Counted from the stretch's first letter, positions 12,054 to 25,000 are shown. The stretch is 64,000 nucleotides of DNA from Filobasidium wieringae (GCA_001600055.1 BCIV01000010.1:744001-808000); one strand, 5' to 3'. Numbers and translations: made by a program. Notes: generated by a model from the letters alone, not told the origin.

Positions 12054-12580
12054 ATGGATCAGGCCAACCCAGAAGCATCAGCTGGACCCAACATAATCTC
12101 ACCCTCCTTCTCTCCTCTCCATCCTCCTTCCGTTCAACACAATGCTCTGATCCTTTCCAACCTCAACACCCTCACCTCCGTCTTCTCCGGAACTCTAGCG
12201 GGCATTCTAGGTCTACTCAATCTCAACGGCTTCTTCTTATACTTCTTCGCTGCCCTCTTCAACGCGGGCGTGGTCATGCTCCTGAAATGCCGGAATGAGA
12301 AGACCGGTCAGGTGGATGCCAAGAGGTTCTTAGCTGGTCTGCATGAAGGGGCTGGAGCGAGTCAGAACCCGGAAGGTTGGAAACTAGCGGCCAAGGCGGT
12401 GTGGTCGTTGATGGCTGTAGGGCAGGAGAACCTTTTGACCTTTTTGCTGTTCTGGATCGGTTTCTACGTGAGTGGACTGGACTGCCTCGATATCTTTACC
12501 TGCAGGTCATGTCACTGACCGCATACGATCGTACCCGATAGGCAATAATACACGGTTCGTCACGAAACGGGCCGCCATGA
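12054..12580 (+). CDS. EMC6: ER membrane protein complex subunit 6 (EMC6)
   Basis: Two exons, 12054-12467 and 12542-12580, encode 150 aa. The conserved core reads NLNTLTSVFSGTLAGILGLL followed by GFFLYFFAALFNAGVVMLL, then WSLMAVGQENLLTFLLFWIG, which is the hallmark of EMC6. The short second exon supplies AIIHGSSRNGPP and the stop. EMC6 is a three-helix core subunit of the ER membrane complex, which inserts tail-anchored and multi-pass proteins. The N-terminal 35 residues are Pro/Ser-rich and hydrophilic. The in-frame ATG at 12054 is the only ATG upstream of the core. Confidence 0.92.
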
Positions 12581-13081
12581 CCATACCTCTGATACTGACT
12601 GTTCCCCCCACTCTCCAGTGTATGATTGAAAGAGCGACTATCGTGAACCCGGGCAACCAAATTATAACCTGTACTGATGTATTTCAATTTTCATTTGTGT
12701 CATATATGATCTGTGGCGGATTAAATATCTAGCTACTGGCTAGTACGTCTTCATACGATAGAGGAATTTCGAACGCCAACACTCTTCGTGTGATATCGAA
12801 AAGATGACGTTTGGTCCGTTCATATCGACCATCTTGGCGACTACATTAATGCGGGGAGAGTACCGCTTTCCCCTCATTTGACCCGCGATCGTAGCGCTCG
12901 TCTTCTTGATGATCATACAGTAACTGATGGTATATGCTAGAACGAAAACTGACCGAGACGTATCGATCTTGAGAGCTCCGATGGGCTATGCTTATGATGA
13001 ATGGGGAATCTCGTAATGTTGACCCGTGAGGACCATGATGTTTGGGAGGGGACGAAAGATGGGATCGTTGAGTGACACCGG
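12581..13081. other. Convergent intergenic region, EMC6 / TBP
   Basis: 500 bp between two converging stop codons. Nothing with coding or RNA-gene character was found; it presumably holds both 3' UTRs. AT-rich stretches near 12660-12730 could serve polyadenylation of EMC6. Confidence 0.3.
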
Positions 13082-14295
13082 TTACTCTTTCTTGAATTCT
13101 GTTCCAAATAGTCCAAGTGTCAATACGAGCTCATTGCATCCAGTCGCAGGGCCACTCTCAGCGTCCTCATCCTCTCCAACCACCAGTAAAGTAGAAGAAT
13201 GAGATGAAACGGATGGACTGACCTGCTAAGACGGTATAGATCTGGTTGAAAGCCGTATAAATCTCTTCCCTGACTTTAGCTCCGGTGATGACGATTTTGC
13301 CGGAGACGAAGATGAGCAAGACGACCTTGGGTTTGATCATACGATAGATGAGACCGGGGAACAACTGTCACACGAACGAGACCAAAGTAAACAAACCTGT
13401 TAGGCAAACGATGAAGCATTAAACATACCTCGGGTTCGTAACTCGAGAAAGCTTGATGCGCGAAAGCCAACCCCTCCAACCTGATGGGAAATTTGACATC
13501 ACAACTTCCAACGATATTCTGGATCTTGAACTCTTGGAACTTGGCATCGAATCCCAGTTTCTGGATGATCCGGGCGTATTTTCGAGAAGCAAGACGAGAA
13601 TCGTCCTCCGATTTAGCTCCAGTAACGACCATCTTTCCGGAAGCGAAGATCAGGGCGGTAGTCTTGGGATCACGGATACGCATGATGACGGCGGCGAAAC
13701 GCTATAAGTTGAAAATGTTGAATGAATACGATGATGGGCGAAGAGGGAGAAAGGGGGTTGAGAACGATGCGACGTCGAGTATATGAGGGATACTAACCTT
13801 CGGATTGTATTCTGCGTTACGAGCATGCATCGCAATCGTCTTGAGATCCAACCTCGTGCCCAGATTGACGGTAGCGACGATGTTTCTATCACCGGTAGAT
13901 ATGATCAGAAGGCTGCCTTTGATTGCTAATCAAAGGGGGAATGCCTCGAGCTCTCATACTCACTGCAAAGTAGGCACGATTCCCTGAACAGCAGTGATTT
14001 CCGGTACCCCGACGACCTCATCCTCGACCTCCTTGCCCTTTGCTTTTATACCATTGCTCGCTTCCGTAGAACCCATCACATCGTCCACCCCTTGAATCCC
14101 ACTGTAGATATTCCCATCCGCATCCGCCAACGCTCTAGCTGAAGCCGCATTGAATTCCGGTTGCTGACGAGCGTAAGAGGGAGGAAGAGGAGCAGGGGTG
14201 GAGACGATCCCGGAGGCGGAAGGAGTGGGGGCGGTAGCGTAAGATGGGTAGGAGGCAGGAGGGGGCATGGCGACACGACCAGGTTTGGCGGACAT
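13082..14295 (-). CDS. SPT15: TATA-binding protein (TBP)
   Basis: Five exons (14295-13964, 13885-13798, 13701-13429, 13364-13223, 13098-13082) encode 283 aa. The C-terminal saddle is built of the two imperfect repeats typical of TBP: the first has [20 protein letters not shown] and [20 protein letters not shown], the second has [20 protein letters not shown] and [20 protein letters not shown]. The phenylalanines that intercalate at the TATA box are present in both. The N-terminal ~100 residues are a variable Pro/Ala-rich arm. The last exon is only 17 nt and gives EFKKE then stop. TBP nucleates transcription by RNA polymerases I, II and III. Confidence 0.97.
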
Positions 14296-15120
14296 GGTTT
14301 TATATGCAGGCAGTGATGGGTGGTACGGTTCTGGCAAGGTTCCTGGTTACACAACCACTGGGATTGATATCTCTAGCGACGGATCGTATTGCTCAGCTTT
14401 TGAAGCTCTCCTGTCCGTGCTTCTCACTTGTAGCAAAATGCCTTATCTACAATCCAGGCAAATTTGCCCCTATACTTCGATGATCCAACTAAGGAGTCGT
14501 TGTTTTTTGCACAGCGATTGCAGATAGGTTTTGCACGAACTAGAACGATGCTCTGAGAGTACGTCGATAGGGTTGAGGATGAGAGAATGCAAGACGTCAA
14601 GGGCATCCATTCTCGAGCTATCTATCTATTTAGTCGAAGTTGATATACGATTCGAGCAAGCGAGCAACAGGTCATTGGACTGAGCAGAGACTTTTCGCCC
14701 TCATACTAGAGACGCTTTCTCACGTGTTGCTAGTTCGGGCGGCTAGGTCGTTTCACAGTTAAGGCACCTATCTAGCTATAGCCACAAAACAAAAGTATGG
14801 ACAACCAGCTAGACTTAAGAGAAGCTAAAGTAACTGGTTCGACCGGAAATTTGTCATGTGCTGCGAGGGACTGTTTCTGCCGTCGCACGGTCAGGGGATC
14901 ACCCTCTGCCAAGTGCCAAATTATCGTACGCGATCTGATCGCATTCAAGGGCTGTGACAATCACTTCCGGTCACAGTCGAAGTAGGCTTGAGATCGTTAC
15001 ACCGTACACACGTTCCTTGATCATGAAGGTTCCAGGCAAGATCGGTCTGTCGATATCACTTCGAGAATGCTATTATATATCAAGACGCGAACAGAAAGCT
15101 AAAACCTCCACGCTATCTCG
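14296..15120. other. Intergenic region upstream of TBP
   Basis: 825 bp between the TBP start and the stop codon of the F-box gene; both genes are on the minus strand, so this is the TBP promoter. Short ORFs on both strands lack coding bias. No tRNA or repeat was recognised. Confidence 0.3.
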
Positions 15121-16148
15121 CTACCAAGGCGCACTATACTGATCCTCTCCCACCCCACTTTTATCCTTCACCCCTCTGACAGTCCCACCCAACATCCCTT
15201 TCCCCTTACTCTTCCTCCCCTGTAAACTCTTATAATGATCTCTCATCTCTTTCTTACTCCTAGGCGTGTTCGCTCCACTACCCGCACCGGGGGAATCCAA
15301 GGTATCGACCGGAGTAGCGTACCCGGAAGAAAGGGCCGTAATGTCTACCCGGAAATCAGGGACACTGGAGGGGTTTTCTTTGACGTTTATGAGGTTCTTG
15401 AATGTCTTTCGCCAGGGTTGTTTTGATTCCCGTTTAGACCATTGGGGGGTTATCGACGAGGGGACAGGGGTCTTGAAGACGGTCAGGAAATGAGTCTTGT
15501 CGTAGGGGTCGTAGGATGGATCGTCCGGGTTCTGTTTATTTATGTAGGAACCGTCTGGGTTCTTCTCGATTTTAGGCAAGGTGAATGAACGGGTGTGCAG
15601 AAACCAGGCTGAGGAAGGATGTCGTTTGATCAGCCTCGCCAGTTTATTTGTAGCAGCAATGACTGAAACTCACTGTAGTTCAATGTAGACGACTTCCGCC
15701 ACCGTTTACACACACGATCGCATCGTGCTAGCGACTTGATGTCCAATTGCAGGAAGACTCGCAACATAATATGAGAGGGAAGCATTCGGACCTGCCCACA
15801 CGTATAAACCTCAGTAAGCAAAATTCACCAACGGACCGAGAAACCCTCGAGACTCACCGGATCCCTAGTTGCCACGAACCGCCCGCTCTTATCCCCTTCC
15901 TCATCCCTCGTCCGGAACCCGGAAGGCGTGCTGGGCCTGGTAGCAAGGTCCACCATCTCATCGTCGTCGTCATCAGAATCGCTATATCCGTATTCATCCT
16001 CGCTATCCTTCGAAGCCTCGGAAGCGATGGCAGAGGATCTTTGCCTGCCTCGGTCGGATGATAAACGTTTGTTCGAACGGGCAGGAGAAGGGGGATGACC
16101 GGATTGAAGGGAGGCGTTGGCCATGGCCGTTTGTAAGAGGGCTGACAT
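15121..16148 (-). CDS. F-box protein
   Basis: Three exons (16148-15858, 15791-15674, 15608-15121) encode 298 aa. Exon 2 encodes the F-box: VRMLPSHIMLRVFLQLDIKS followed by LARCDRVCKRWRKSS, with the conserved LP, helix and W. F-box domains dock to Skp1 in SCF ubiquitin ligases, and the rest of the protein selects the substrate. The N-terminal ~95 residues are Ser-rich and acidic (YSDSDDDDDEMVDL). The C-terminal part (FTLPKIEKNPDGSYINK, then WRKTFKNLINVKENPS) is hydrophilic, with no WD40 or LRR repeats. The substrate is unknown. All introns keep phase. Confidence 0.85.
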
Positions 16149-16885
16149 GGCGAAAGGGCTGTGGTATGATTGGATTGGGTTGGTGTTTGCTAGGAGTTCG
16201 ACGATATAATAGTAGCAGGTAGAATAGTAAAGTTGTTTATGGTGCTTAGCAAATTAGCTGAGCATGATTTGATCCCAAAGTCAAAGGTCAGGTGACGTCA
16301 GGACGATATCGCATGTCGAGCTATATTTATGCGTTTTACGATCAGACAAAAGTCCCGCGTTTCAGACTTCGCTGGGCAACTGAGATTTCGAGTTTTAAAT
16401 ATCAGCGGTGGGCGGGTGTTGCAGAAAATGAACTGAGTGAAGGGTCGACTTGTACTTACTACTATTGAGGACATAGCAGGTTGATGCCGGCTCTTAGCTG
16501 CTTCCTTCCGGAAATACATAGTGGTACAAGGTTATCCGCCTCCTGTTACACCGCCCCTTCCTGAGACCTACCTTTGATCCTCTGAACCCTGAAAAGCATG
16601 TTTCACAACGTGTACCTAGTGTATTATAAGCAGATAGGGGAATAACATCTCTTGACTATGCTACATGCGTACAATACTAAGATCTCTTCACCTTTTCCTC
16701 CATCCCCGAACACGTTCTAGCCTAACAGCTTACAAACCCATTCCGACCTGTCAGTCGAAATCTCTCGCATTCCGATCCAATGACTCGCATGGCTAACGTT
16801 CATCTCACCTTACAGTCCTGATTTCTGCTTACCTCAGACGATCCCTGAAACTACAATCAGCCCAGACTCGTTTTGACCTCCAAAT
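16149..16885. other. Divergent intergenic region, F-box gene / membrane protein
   Basis: About 740 bp. A short minus-strand ORF around 16519-16360 (YFRKEAAKSRHQPAMSSIV, possibly spliced to LPSEV) could be a tiny gene, but no consistent 5' exon was found. An A/T-rich stretch near 16640-16690 may be part of a promoter. Confidence 0.25.
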
Positions 16886-18359
16886 ATGGCTACCAGCCAG
16901 GAGACAGCCCGTGATGTGAATAGCAGCTTGTCTATCATAGTTCCTGTCATCTGGTACTCATCCTCGTATATATCGTCCACAGAGGCTACCAAAGTCAGTA
17001 TTGGTGTGATCAAACGCTATGGCGAGTTCCGCCTGATCGCCCGATTGCCTTCAACAGTCTATGGATGTTCATCTGTCGCCTATGGTGTTTCTTCGCCGTA
17101 ATCATCCTTAGTACGTAAATACTACCATCGGTATCAAGCTTAAAGCTTATCTAGCTCGGATGATTCGACAGTCCTGGTGATTGTTGGCGAAGGGATTGTC
17201 GTAAGTTTATCGTCGGACGCGACCCGTCCAAGCCTTTTGACTTACTCGCTGTATCCTAGATGAATAACAGTATAACCCGGTACCACGACTACTACGGTTC
17301 AAGCTTCCGTACGTCGATTCGAGCGATCCATTTTAATGTTTCTATTCTTACGACTCAGACTTTCAGCTTCCAATGGTTATGATCAAGATCCCAGCGGAGC
17401 CAACTCAGGATACGTCGCCTTAACAAACGTACCGAAACACGTTGGATCGCTCGTCTGGGCTGCCTCTTTTGAGGCCGCAATCAGTTAGTCCTGACCTTGA
17501 CCGCAAGTAGGCCGATACATTGGAAATCTGAGTTTCCTCTTGATAGTCGTATTCTGCGCCTTCCTAGCGTTCGGCGACGCAGCGATGGCCTACAGTGTCG
17601 GGAACAACGCTGCTAATAACGGTATGGTTTCCATGAAAGGGACGCATCTCGCTTATAACCAGCAGTACAATAAGGAATACTTTGCCAGACCCGATGTAAA
17701 TGGTGTAGCTACTGGTCAAGTCAGACAGCCTTTCTTCGTTATAGTCAGTCCACCAAACCTTGTCCCTTCGATATGCTTTCAAACTGACCACGCGCGCCTT
17801 CTTTCCAGGGATTAGGTCAGCTTGTCGCTCCTTGATACGCTCTACTTCATGCTGACAGATTACGACAACCAGCTTTCCTCAAAATCTTCGTTTCGGTCGC
17901 TTACCTGTCTCAGTCGTTTTACGGGATAAGTGACGGAAGGAATGGGAATAACGGGATCTTGCAGAACCGTTCGCTATACGCGAGGAGCGGTGGGTATTGG
18001 GAAGGCGGGGTGTATCACGATGGCAGTCAGAGCGGTGGGACCTCCTACGTCTATTCTAGTGGAGATAACAGTGGACAGAATTATAGTAGTGGAAGCAACA
18101 ATGGGAACGGGACGGATGTCCAGTTATTCTGCCTAGTTGTCGGTTCGTACGACTTCTTGCTCCCGTATCTCAGCCCCAAAACTAACAGCTCGATCGACTA
18201 GGTTTCGTCCTCCTCGGAAGCGTGCCCTTCACTGTGATAGCACAAGCAGTAAGTCGTCTCCTCTTCTCGCCCCTCGGTTCACTTTTGCTGACTCCCACTC
18301 ATACATCCGCAGTTCACCTATATCACTCAAGTGAATACTGCCAGGATACTCGGACCGTG
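16886..18359 (+). CDS. Multi-pass membrane protein of unknown function
   Basis: Many short exons joined by clear GT...AG introns. Recognisable coding pieces in order: HLVLILVYIVHRGYQ, LWMFICRLWCFFAVIILILV with VIVGEGIV, RYHDYYGSSF, an extracellular-looking DQDPSGANSGYVALTNVPKH, LVWAASFEAAIIVFCAFLAF, YSVGNNAANNGMVSMKGTHL, AFLKIFVSVAYLSQSFYGI, a Gly/Ser/Asn-rich stretch (17935-18115), and VQLFCLVVGFVLLGSVPFTV with FTYITQVNTARILGP and the stop at 18359. That gives about five to six membrane segments. The 5' end is uncertain: the ATG at 16886 (MATSQETARDVNSS) is one base out of phase with the first membrane segment, so the true first exon may lie elsewhere. The junction near 17730-17860 is also unresolved. 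No family was recognised. Confidence 0.5.
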
Positions 18360-18453
18360 ATGAGATAGATATGTGATGGAAGGAGACGAGCGGATCGCGA
18401 GCATCGTAGTACCCTATGTATAGCCATATCAAGAGAACAGAAAATGCCCATCC

Positions 18454-20429
18454 CTAAACGCTTGCAGAATCGTCCCCAAACGAAACCCCCCTTGAGAGTC
18501 CTGACGTATCCTCCTCCTGTTCATCCTCGTTGAAGACCAAGACCCCACCCCCACCCCAGGTATTCATCACCCTCCGTCCACTCTGAGTAGGTTGAGAAAA
18601 TGCTACATCCCCTTTAAGTGGATCACACTGGTCTCACCCGTCAAGGGAACGTACATTACGAATCAACACTCAGTCCAGCACAAAGAGGACGTTAGGGGAC
18701 ATACCTTGTACCCGTAAATCGAATGCGCACAGGCGGAATCCAATAAGATCTTGATAATCCCACATCCTCTGTAACTAGGAACGGTAAAGATCCGATGTAC
18801 GCCTAGCCTCGTTGGAATCCTCTCGGGACTATCCGACGCAAGAAAAAGGAGAACCGAGCGGGCGGATCATCAAGTCATCAACGATCCGAGCTTGTCGAGC
18901 GGTTGCCAGACAGGGGTTTACTTACTAACATAAAACACCTCCGTCATCTTCGTCCACCCCGGTAGAAGGGGTTTCGACAATGACCAAATCTTCCCTCTTC
19001 CTCTTCCCGCCCCCTGCCCCGGTCTCGATCGGGTTCCCATCCACCCCCCCAGTGTCTGCGGGAAGATTATTGGGAACGATTCTCATCCCCCACCTGATCC
19101 TCTGTACTACGACGCACGCTACCACCCTCACCTTCCCCTTAGTTTTCCCTTTGGAGGAGGACGTGATGGAGCTGGGTGCAAGACGTTTGCCCTTGGAGGG
19201 AGGAGGTGGGGAGGTCGTTAGGAAGAGATAAATATGGCTGGACTTGAGGGTGGACGAGGGGAGGGAGGGGGAGGAGAGGACTGTATCGATCGAACCGAGG
19301 ATGTCCATTATCTAGAACACCACGATCAGGGACCAAAGAGCGAGCGGGGAATATCAACATCTGATCCCGAATGATGCGATCGACCGGAGCTTACTTGATC
19401 GTTCTTTATCGCGACATCTCCATCGACCCTAACCACCCTGCCCTTCCCGCCTCCTTTCCCCTTCCCCATGCCCATCCCCATTACAACCTCTCCATCCTCT
19501 TTCCGCCCAAACACCTCCTCCCCCAAATCCCTGCCAGTATCCCCCGCCCAGATCTCCCCGTACATGACCCTCTCGCAGTTTTTGCGATGCATGAGCTCGT
19601 CAGGCGAATCGGGACTTCCACGGGTATAGGAGGTGTTGCATTTGCGGCAGGTCGTGAATAACGAGCTAGAGGAGGAGGAGGATGAGGGAGAGGAGAAGAG
19701 GGGTTTGAAATGGAGTTGACGTAGTTTTTTCGGTCGGGTTGGGGTCGGGGTGGTGAGCGAGGTCGTGCTTATGATCGAGCTCGTGGTAGTGGTGGCCGCG
19801 GTCATGGTCCTCTTCATCGTCCCACCCAAAGTCACAGGACTCCCAACCCGCTCAATCTCAATTCTAGTAGAAGAAGAACCCTCCGACCCCCTTCCTGATG
19901 AAAGTCCAGGTCCCTCCCCCCTCAACCCGCTCCCACCTGATGACCCGGACCCGATCGTCCCCCGAGGTCTAGGAGCGAAGAACGATTTCAAGCCCATCTG
20001 TCCCATCTGCCCCATTCCCATTCCCGTACCCGCTCTCCCCTTTGAACCAGGTCCAAGGGAAGAAACCCGTCCCCTCCCACCGCCGAAATCCATCCCCAAC
20101 CCCACCCGACCCTCCCCGTCCGCTCTCTTGATCCACCTCAACGCTCCCTCTTCCTCCCCCAACCCTCGTTTCTCCTTCTTCCCCGTAGGTTCTTCCCGTA
20201 CCTCAAGATCACTCCCAACAGCCAAGCCGAGTCCCGCCCCGAGCTCAGAACTCCCTAGCGTCTCGAGCGTCTCGATGGAAAGTCCCGAATCGGACCGGAT
20301 CAAGGAGGGTAGGGAAGGGGGGGAAGAGAAGATGGGGATGAACGGTTGGGATGGTTTTTTGCCGTACGTCCTTCTGACGGGTGGACGGGTGGGTGGCGGT
20401 GGGGTGGTTGGGGTTGATGGGGTTTCCAT
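18454..20429 (-). CDS. ECO1: Sister-chromatid cohesion N-acetyltransferase Eco1
   Basis: Four phase-consistent exons (20429-19395, 19311-18926, 18828-18705, 18627-18454) encode 572 aa. Residues ~290-330 hold the Eco1 C2H2 zinc finger (CRKCNTSYTRGSPDSPDELM, then HRKNC). The acetyltransferase domain follows: RVVACVVVQRIRW, then CYPERIPTRLGVHRIFTVP with RGCGI as the acetyl-CoA loop, then SACAHSIYGYKCDPLKGDV and AFSQPTQSGRRVMNTW. The last is the motif that contacts Smc3. Eco1 acetylates Smc3 during S phase to establish cohesion. The first ~290 residues are disordered (Pro- then Gly/Met-rich), and the tail after VLVFNEDE is longer than in yeast Eco1. A PIP box was not evident. Confidence 0.9.
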
Positions 20430-20702
20430 GATGATGAGTAGGGACGAGGATGGAGGGTTGTCCCGAGGGAAGAGTGAAGGATGAAGGGGAATTGGGAAAT
20501 TCAAGTTGAGAACGTTGCGAAGAAAGTCGATCAACTTCAGGTTGACGCGTCACGCGTTGAGTTCATTTATGTGAAATCGCATATTCATTATCATCACAAT
20601 TCACAAGCTCATATTCATATTCATATCCGTCGCATTCTCCCTCTCTATCTGTTTCCACGTATCTTGTGACATCGCACCAACCCCCACCCTTCGCCCACCG
20701 CT

Positions 20703-21693
20703 CTAATCCAAGAACGCCTCCTCCAAGACCTCGATGATCCCGGGCCCCTTATGTTCCTCCTTCTTCTCCGCCTCGACCTTTCCCAACTGAGCCTTCAACT
20801 CCAACTCGTCCTTGATCCTCTTGGCCTCCTCGGCAGGGTTCGGGACGGTGGGGTCGATGAGCGGTCGGATGGCGGAGGAGAGATCGGCAGGTTTGATCCC
20901 CAGGCTGGAAGCTAGGGCGTAGATTTGGGATTGGACGTCACCCTGGGTTCCCCCGTTGGCGTTCGGGTTGGGGATGACGGATCCTTTGGTGGATGCTTTT
21001 GCGGTCGCTTTCGCTTGTTTCTGAGAGAAAAAGACGTTCAGAACGGATGCCCGTCAGCCCCTACTACCTCCTCCTTCCCCCCGTCCCCGCACCCATCTCC
21101 GCAGACTCACATCCAAAACACTCTGACTAGCCCCCAAACTCGCCGCCACTGCACTGGTAGCGCTGGCCGCGGCCGCACCTGCCGCCCCCTTTGCGTAGTT
21201 GCCAGTGATCAATGCCCAATACCCACCGGCCTCCGAGGCCCAGACGGTCACTCTCCAAATGTAGATGGCGCTGATCGCTAGGACTACGAGGAGGAGGTTG
21301 TTCATGCTGTCGAGTGGAACGGGCAAAGATGGGTGATGTCAGGATAACGAGTACGGTTTGAGGGGAGAGAGCGGAGAGAGATAGGGGACGAAGAGGGGGG
21401 ACGTACAAACTGTTCATGCTGGAATTGGCAAAAGGGGGTTTAACACTGGGTTTATCCCTCGGGACCTTTTTGGAAGGGTCGGTACTGAGTGATGCACTGC
21501 GTAGGCGTTATCGTCGTCGTCGTCGTGGGTACATATCGTTGATTGAACGGAAAGGGAAGGAAAGAAAAGGAAAGAAAAGAGGTAAATGTCAAGTCGGGGG
21601 TGGGAGAAGAGCGTTGATGGGATGGGATTGGGCTTACGGAGCATTACTACTGGACTTTTCGTTCTTCAGAGCTTGGGAGGTGGAGTCGGACAT
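20703..21693 (-). CDS. Small single-pass membrane protein, unknown function
   Basis: The start is at ATG 21693 (MSDSTSQALKNEKSSSNAP); exons are joined by short introns at about 21635, 21410-21310, 21110 and 21020. Exon 2 gives DPSKKVPRDKPSVKPPFANS. Exon 3 carries one membrane helix (NNLLLVVLAISAIYIWRVTV) and an Ala-rich segment (NYAKGAAGAAAASATSAVAA). The C-terminal part is charged and helical (PAEEAKRIKDELELKAQLGK) and ends KGPGIIEVLEEAFLD with the stop at 20703. Likely a C-tail-in-cytosol membrane protein. Family not recognised. Confidence 0.55.
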
Positions 21694-22082
21694 GGTTCGT
21701 GTGGTCTCGAGTGGTAACCAATCAGAATCGATGTCGAGGTCCGTGAAGTCGTTGTCGCTGTTGATGTCCAAGCCGCAAATCGTTCGAGTCGGTTGACAAT
21801 GACACGACGAGGCGCTTTCTCACGGGTGACGTCATTATCGCATTCGTCATGACCACGGGGGACTCGTCGCAAGCGCACGCGCCTTTTCTTGGATACCTTG
21901 GTGCCGTCGCGCGCCCCTTTGTGTGTTTCAGGTTGGGTCGAGGGGTCGGTTTGAGGTTGGAGTGGGCGCAAGAGGTTGGTTGGCGAGGAAGAGGATGCGA
22001 TGTGGATGAGATTGATGGAGGTTGTATGGTTGGATGGGGCAAGATGTTGTAACACACATGACACCTACGATACTCGAGAACG

Positions 22083-25000
22083 ATGACTGATCAACTCACA
22101 CCCACCTGCATCTCCACCACCATCGCAAGCCCTCACGTTCCCAGCCCCACCCTAAAATCCTCTCCCCTGAGAAAAAGACCACCGATCGTCTTCAACCCGT
22201 GTAACGCCCATAGTTGGGTCGTCACCGAACAGCGGAACGAGAGTGGGCTCGATCCTCCGCGTCCTGACCCTTCTGAGTGTACTGCGGCGGGGGGACGGGA
22301 TGGGGAACGATCGGGTTTGGCTGGGAAGGAGGGAAAACTAGCGAAGGACGAACAAGAGGAGGAGCAAGAGGAGGAGGAGGAAGACCCGTTTGGAGATTAC
22401 GTGGACTACGAATCGGACCATGATTATTGTAGCGATTCTGGATCCCTCACTCCACCTGTGCGCGCTAAGAGGGAGGATAGTCGGACTGGAACTGCAACTG
22501 GAACTGAGATTGGGACTGCGGCTGGGACTGGGACTGGAACTGGAACTGCGCGCAGTTTGATTGCCGGGAATGGGAATATCAAGACCATAACCCTCACGTC
22601 CGACCTTTATCCCCCTGAACGAAATCCGCCAGCTCCCCTCTCCTCCAACCCCCTCCTCGTCCCCCTCCCCGTCCCCGTCCCCGTGGCAACCCCAACCCCA
22701 CCTCCCTCACACGCTCTAAGGAGAAACCCAACCCTAAGACCGTCCCCCGACCCACCCCTGATCCCGGAAGAAGAATTCCCCAATTCCCCCAGCCCCTTCT
22801 CCCCCACCCCAGCGAGGACTTTGGTCAGGGATGGACCCGGGTGGCGGGATAGGGAGGCGGGGAGCGTCTGGTCACGACCTAGTTGGCAAGGTGATGATCT
22901 TGGATTGCAGAAAAGGGGGGATGTGGGTCGGTCTGGAGGAAAAAGCGGGAGGGAGGGGGAGGGGTTGCAGTTGGGTCGGAATGGGGGGTGGTTGGATGGA
23001 GAGGGGTATGGGACTTTTCTTCCTCCCCCTGCACTTCATGATCGATCTCGCACGAACACGAACCGACCGGATGATCATTTTGACCAAACCATCGATGGAC
23101 CGACACTGACCGTTCAACCCTGGTCATCCCCCATTCCCATCTCGACACCTCAATTAGCTCTCTCCCTCCCCTCAGCACATCAACCCTCATTCGGTTCCCC
23201 CCTACCCAACCCCAGGGCCCTCAGATCACCTTATTCCCTGACGAAAAGAACCATAATCATCTGGGGCCCGGGACTTCGTGCGATCGGATCCCTATGCGCG
23301 GCGGTGCTTATGAACATCTCCACGAAAAACTACGGGTCGAGAGCGGGAGGGATGATCGGTGTGCCCAACCGAGCGTTCACTTTGACCGCGGCGGGGGATA
23401 GTCCGGGGAACGTCTTGTTGGGGATGCAGGGGTGGTGTTTGGAAGAAGGGTGAGTGAGTTTTGGTCCTTCCATTTGAAGATGGACGTTGCGGAGAGAGGG
23501 GTTGAATTAGCGGGCTGATTGGGATTGGGTTGGACGGGTTGGGGACGACGACAGGTTGAGGAACTGTACGGTTTATTGGGATATGGCGTTCGGGACTGCT
23601 AACAACGTCGCCGTCCCTGCCGAGTGAGTCTCCTTCCCGGTCGTCCCAAGTGGTTGAGGATAGTTGACCTCGTCCGTTCCTTCTATAGTAACACCTTGAG
23701 ACTAGCGGATTCGGCTCTAACGATCTCTTCCCTCTTTCTCATCTTCTTCGCTTGTTATTCCCTCATCACTCTGATCCTCCAGATCTGGCTCTTCAACCAC
23801 GCCGCAGTCCCCTTCGCTTACCTCTCTCTTCGACGAGAAGAGGACTGTCTCGATGAACTCTACGTGATGGCGAGAAGAGGAAGGTTTTCGGAAGTGTTCT
23901 GGACTTGGTGGGGTCATCGGTATTCCCCGATAGGTCATCTTTTCTGCCTAATCGCTTCGGTCACGGGGATCATCGGGGTAGGTCAGCCCGGGTTCTGTCA
24001 ACGGGGATCCGGACACGAGAACTGATGCGCGCGTCGGTTTGTATTCTAGTTTGCCTGTACGGTTCAGTTCCGGAAGAAATTGCCGCAGTCCGAGTTGAGG
24101 TGGGTGGACTGTGCGGGTGATGTATGAACGGACTGTGCGTTGATCTTTCGATGGTGATATAGAGCTGGCGCTTTCGTACCCTTGGCGGTATTGATCGCCA
24201 TTTCCCCCTGTTTCCTGAGCGCGGTGTCGTACTTCTACCACATAGTAAGCTCATTCGGTATGACCATGAAGCAAATCCACGAGATACTTACCGATCCATA
24301 CTGTAGAAAAAGAACATGGAAACGTTTAGCCGCAATTTGGAACTGATCTTCCCAGATGACGGTCGTCCCTATGAAACCGCTAGCACCGAGAAGACGCCCG
24401 CTTCCCAAGACCCTCGTGCTTATCATCGCCAGCTACGCCAGAACACTATGCCTGTTGCAGAAAAGGCTAGAACTCTCAGTCAACCTCTCAAAGATGCTCG
24501 TCGTAGGAAGACGAGCAAGCGGACACTGAGGCATAAGACCGGAAGCAGAGCGTTGTCCACCGCTGCATCTAGCTTTTATTCACCCCCACAGCTCACTCCG
24601 GTTCTCCCTGACATTCAGTCTGAACGTCACGACCCGATTCACGGCGCAGATACCACTCCAGATCCGATGCACCAGTATGATAGGAACCTTTCGGTGCAGC
24701 CTTCCGACCTGCTACGTAAACCCTCGGGGGCATCGAGCGCACGTAGCGGAGTCAGTAACAACGAACGCTGGCGAAACGCCTACGAAAAGTCTCCCTCTCT
24801 CTCAGGATACCTTGAGACTCTGAAAAAGGGAGATCCAGTCGATCCGTTCATCCTGTCCGAAGACGGGCTTCTCTATATCTATATCGAGGAAGAAAACAAC
24901 GACATGGAGGTCCCGCGGTTGGTGCCGCCAGAGGGTAAAATCCGAAAAGAGCTCATCGAAGATGCTTCTTGGGAAGTCCGGAGTGTTTTAGGAGGCAACC

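Noticed and set aside
16360..16519. Tiny minus-strand gene (YFRKEAAKSRHQPAMSSIV + LPSEV)
   Set aside because: Splice signals exist, but every upstream exon tested runs into an in-frame stop; too short to support alone.
18930..19010. Alternative frame in ECO1 exon 2 reading KIWSLSKPLLPGWTKMTEVF
   Set aside because: It looks protein-like, but only the main frame keeps phase into CYPERIPTRLGVHRIFTVP, the conserved acetyltransferase segment.
19750..20484. 244-residue plus-strand ORF rich in Pro
   Set aside because: Antisense shadow of the Gly/Ser-rich N-terminus of ECO1, which is confirmed by its zinc finger and acetyltransferase exons in phase.
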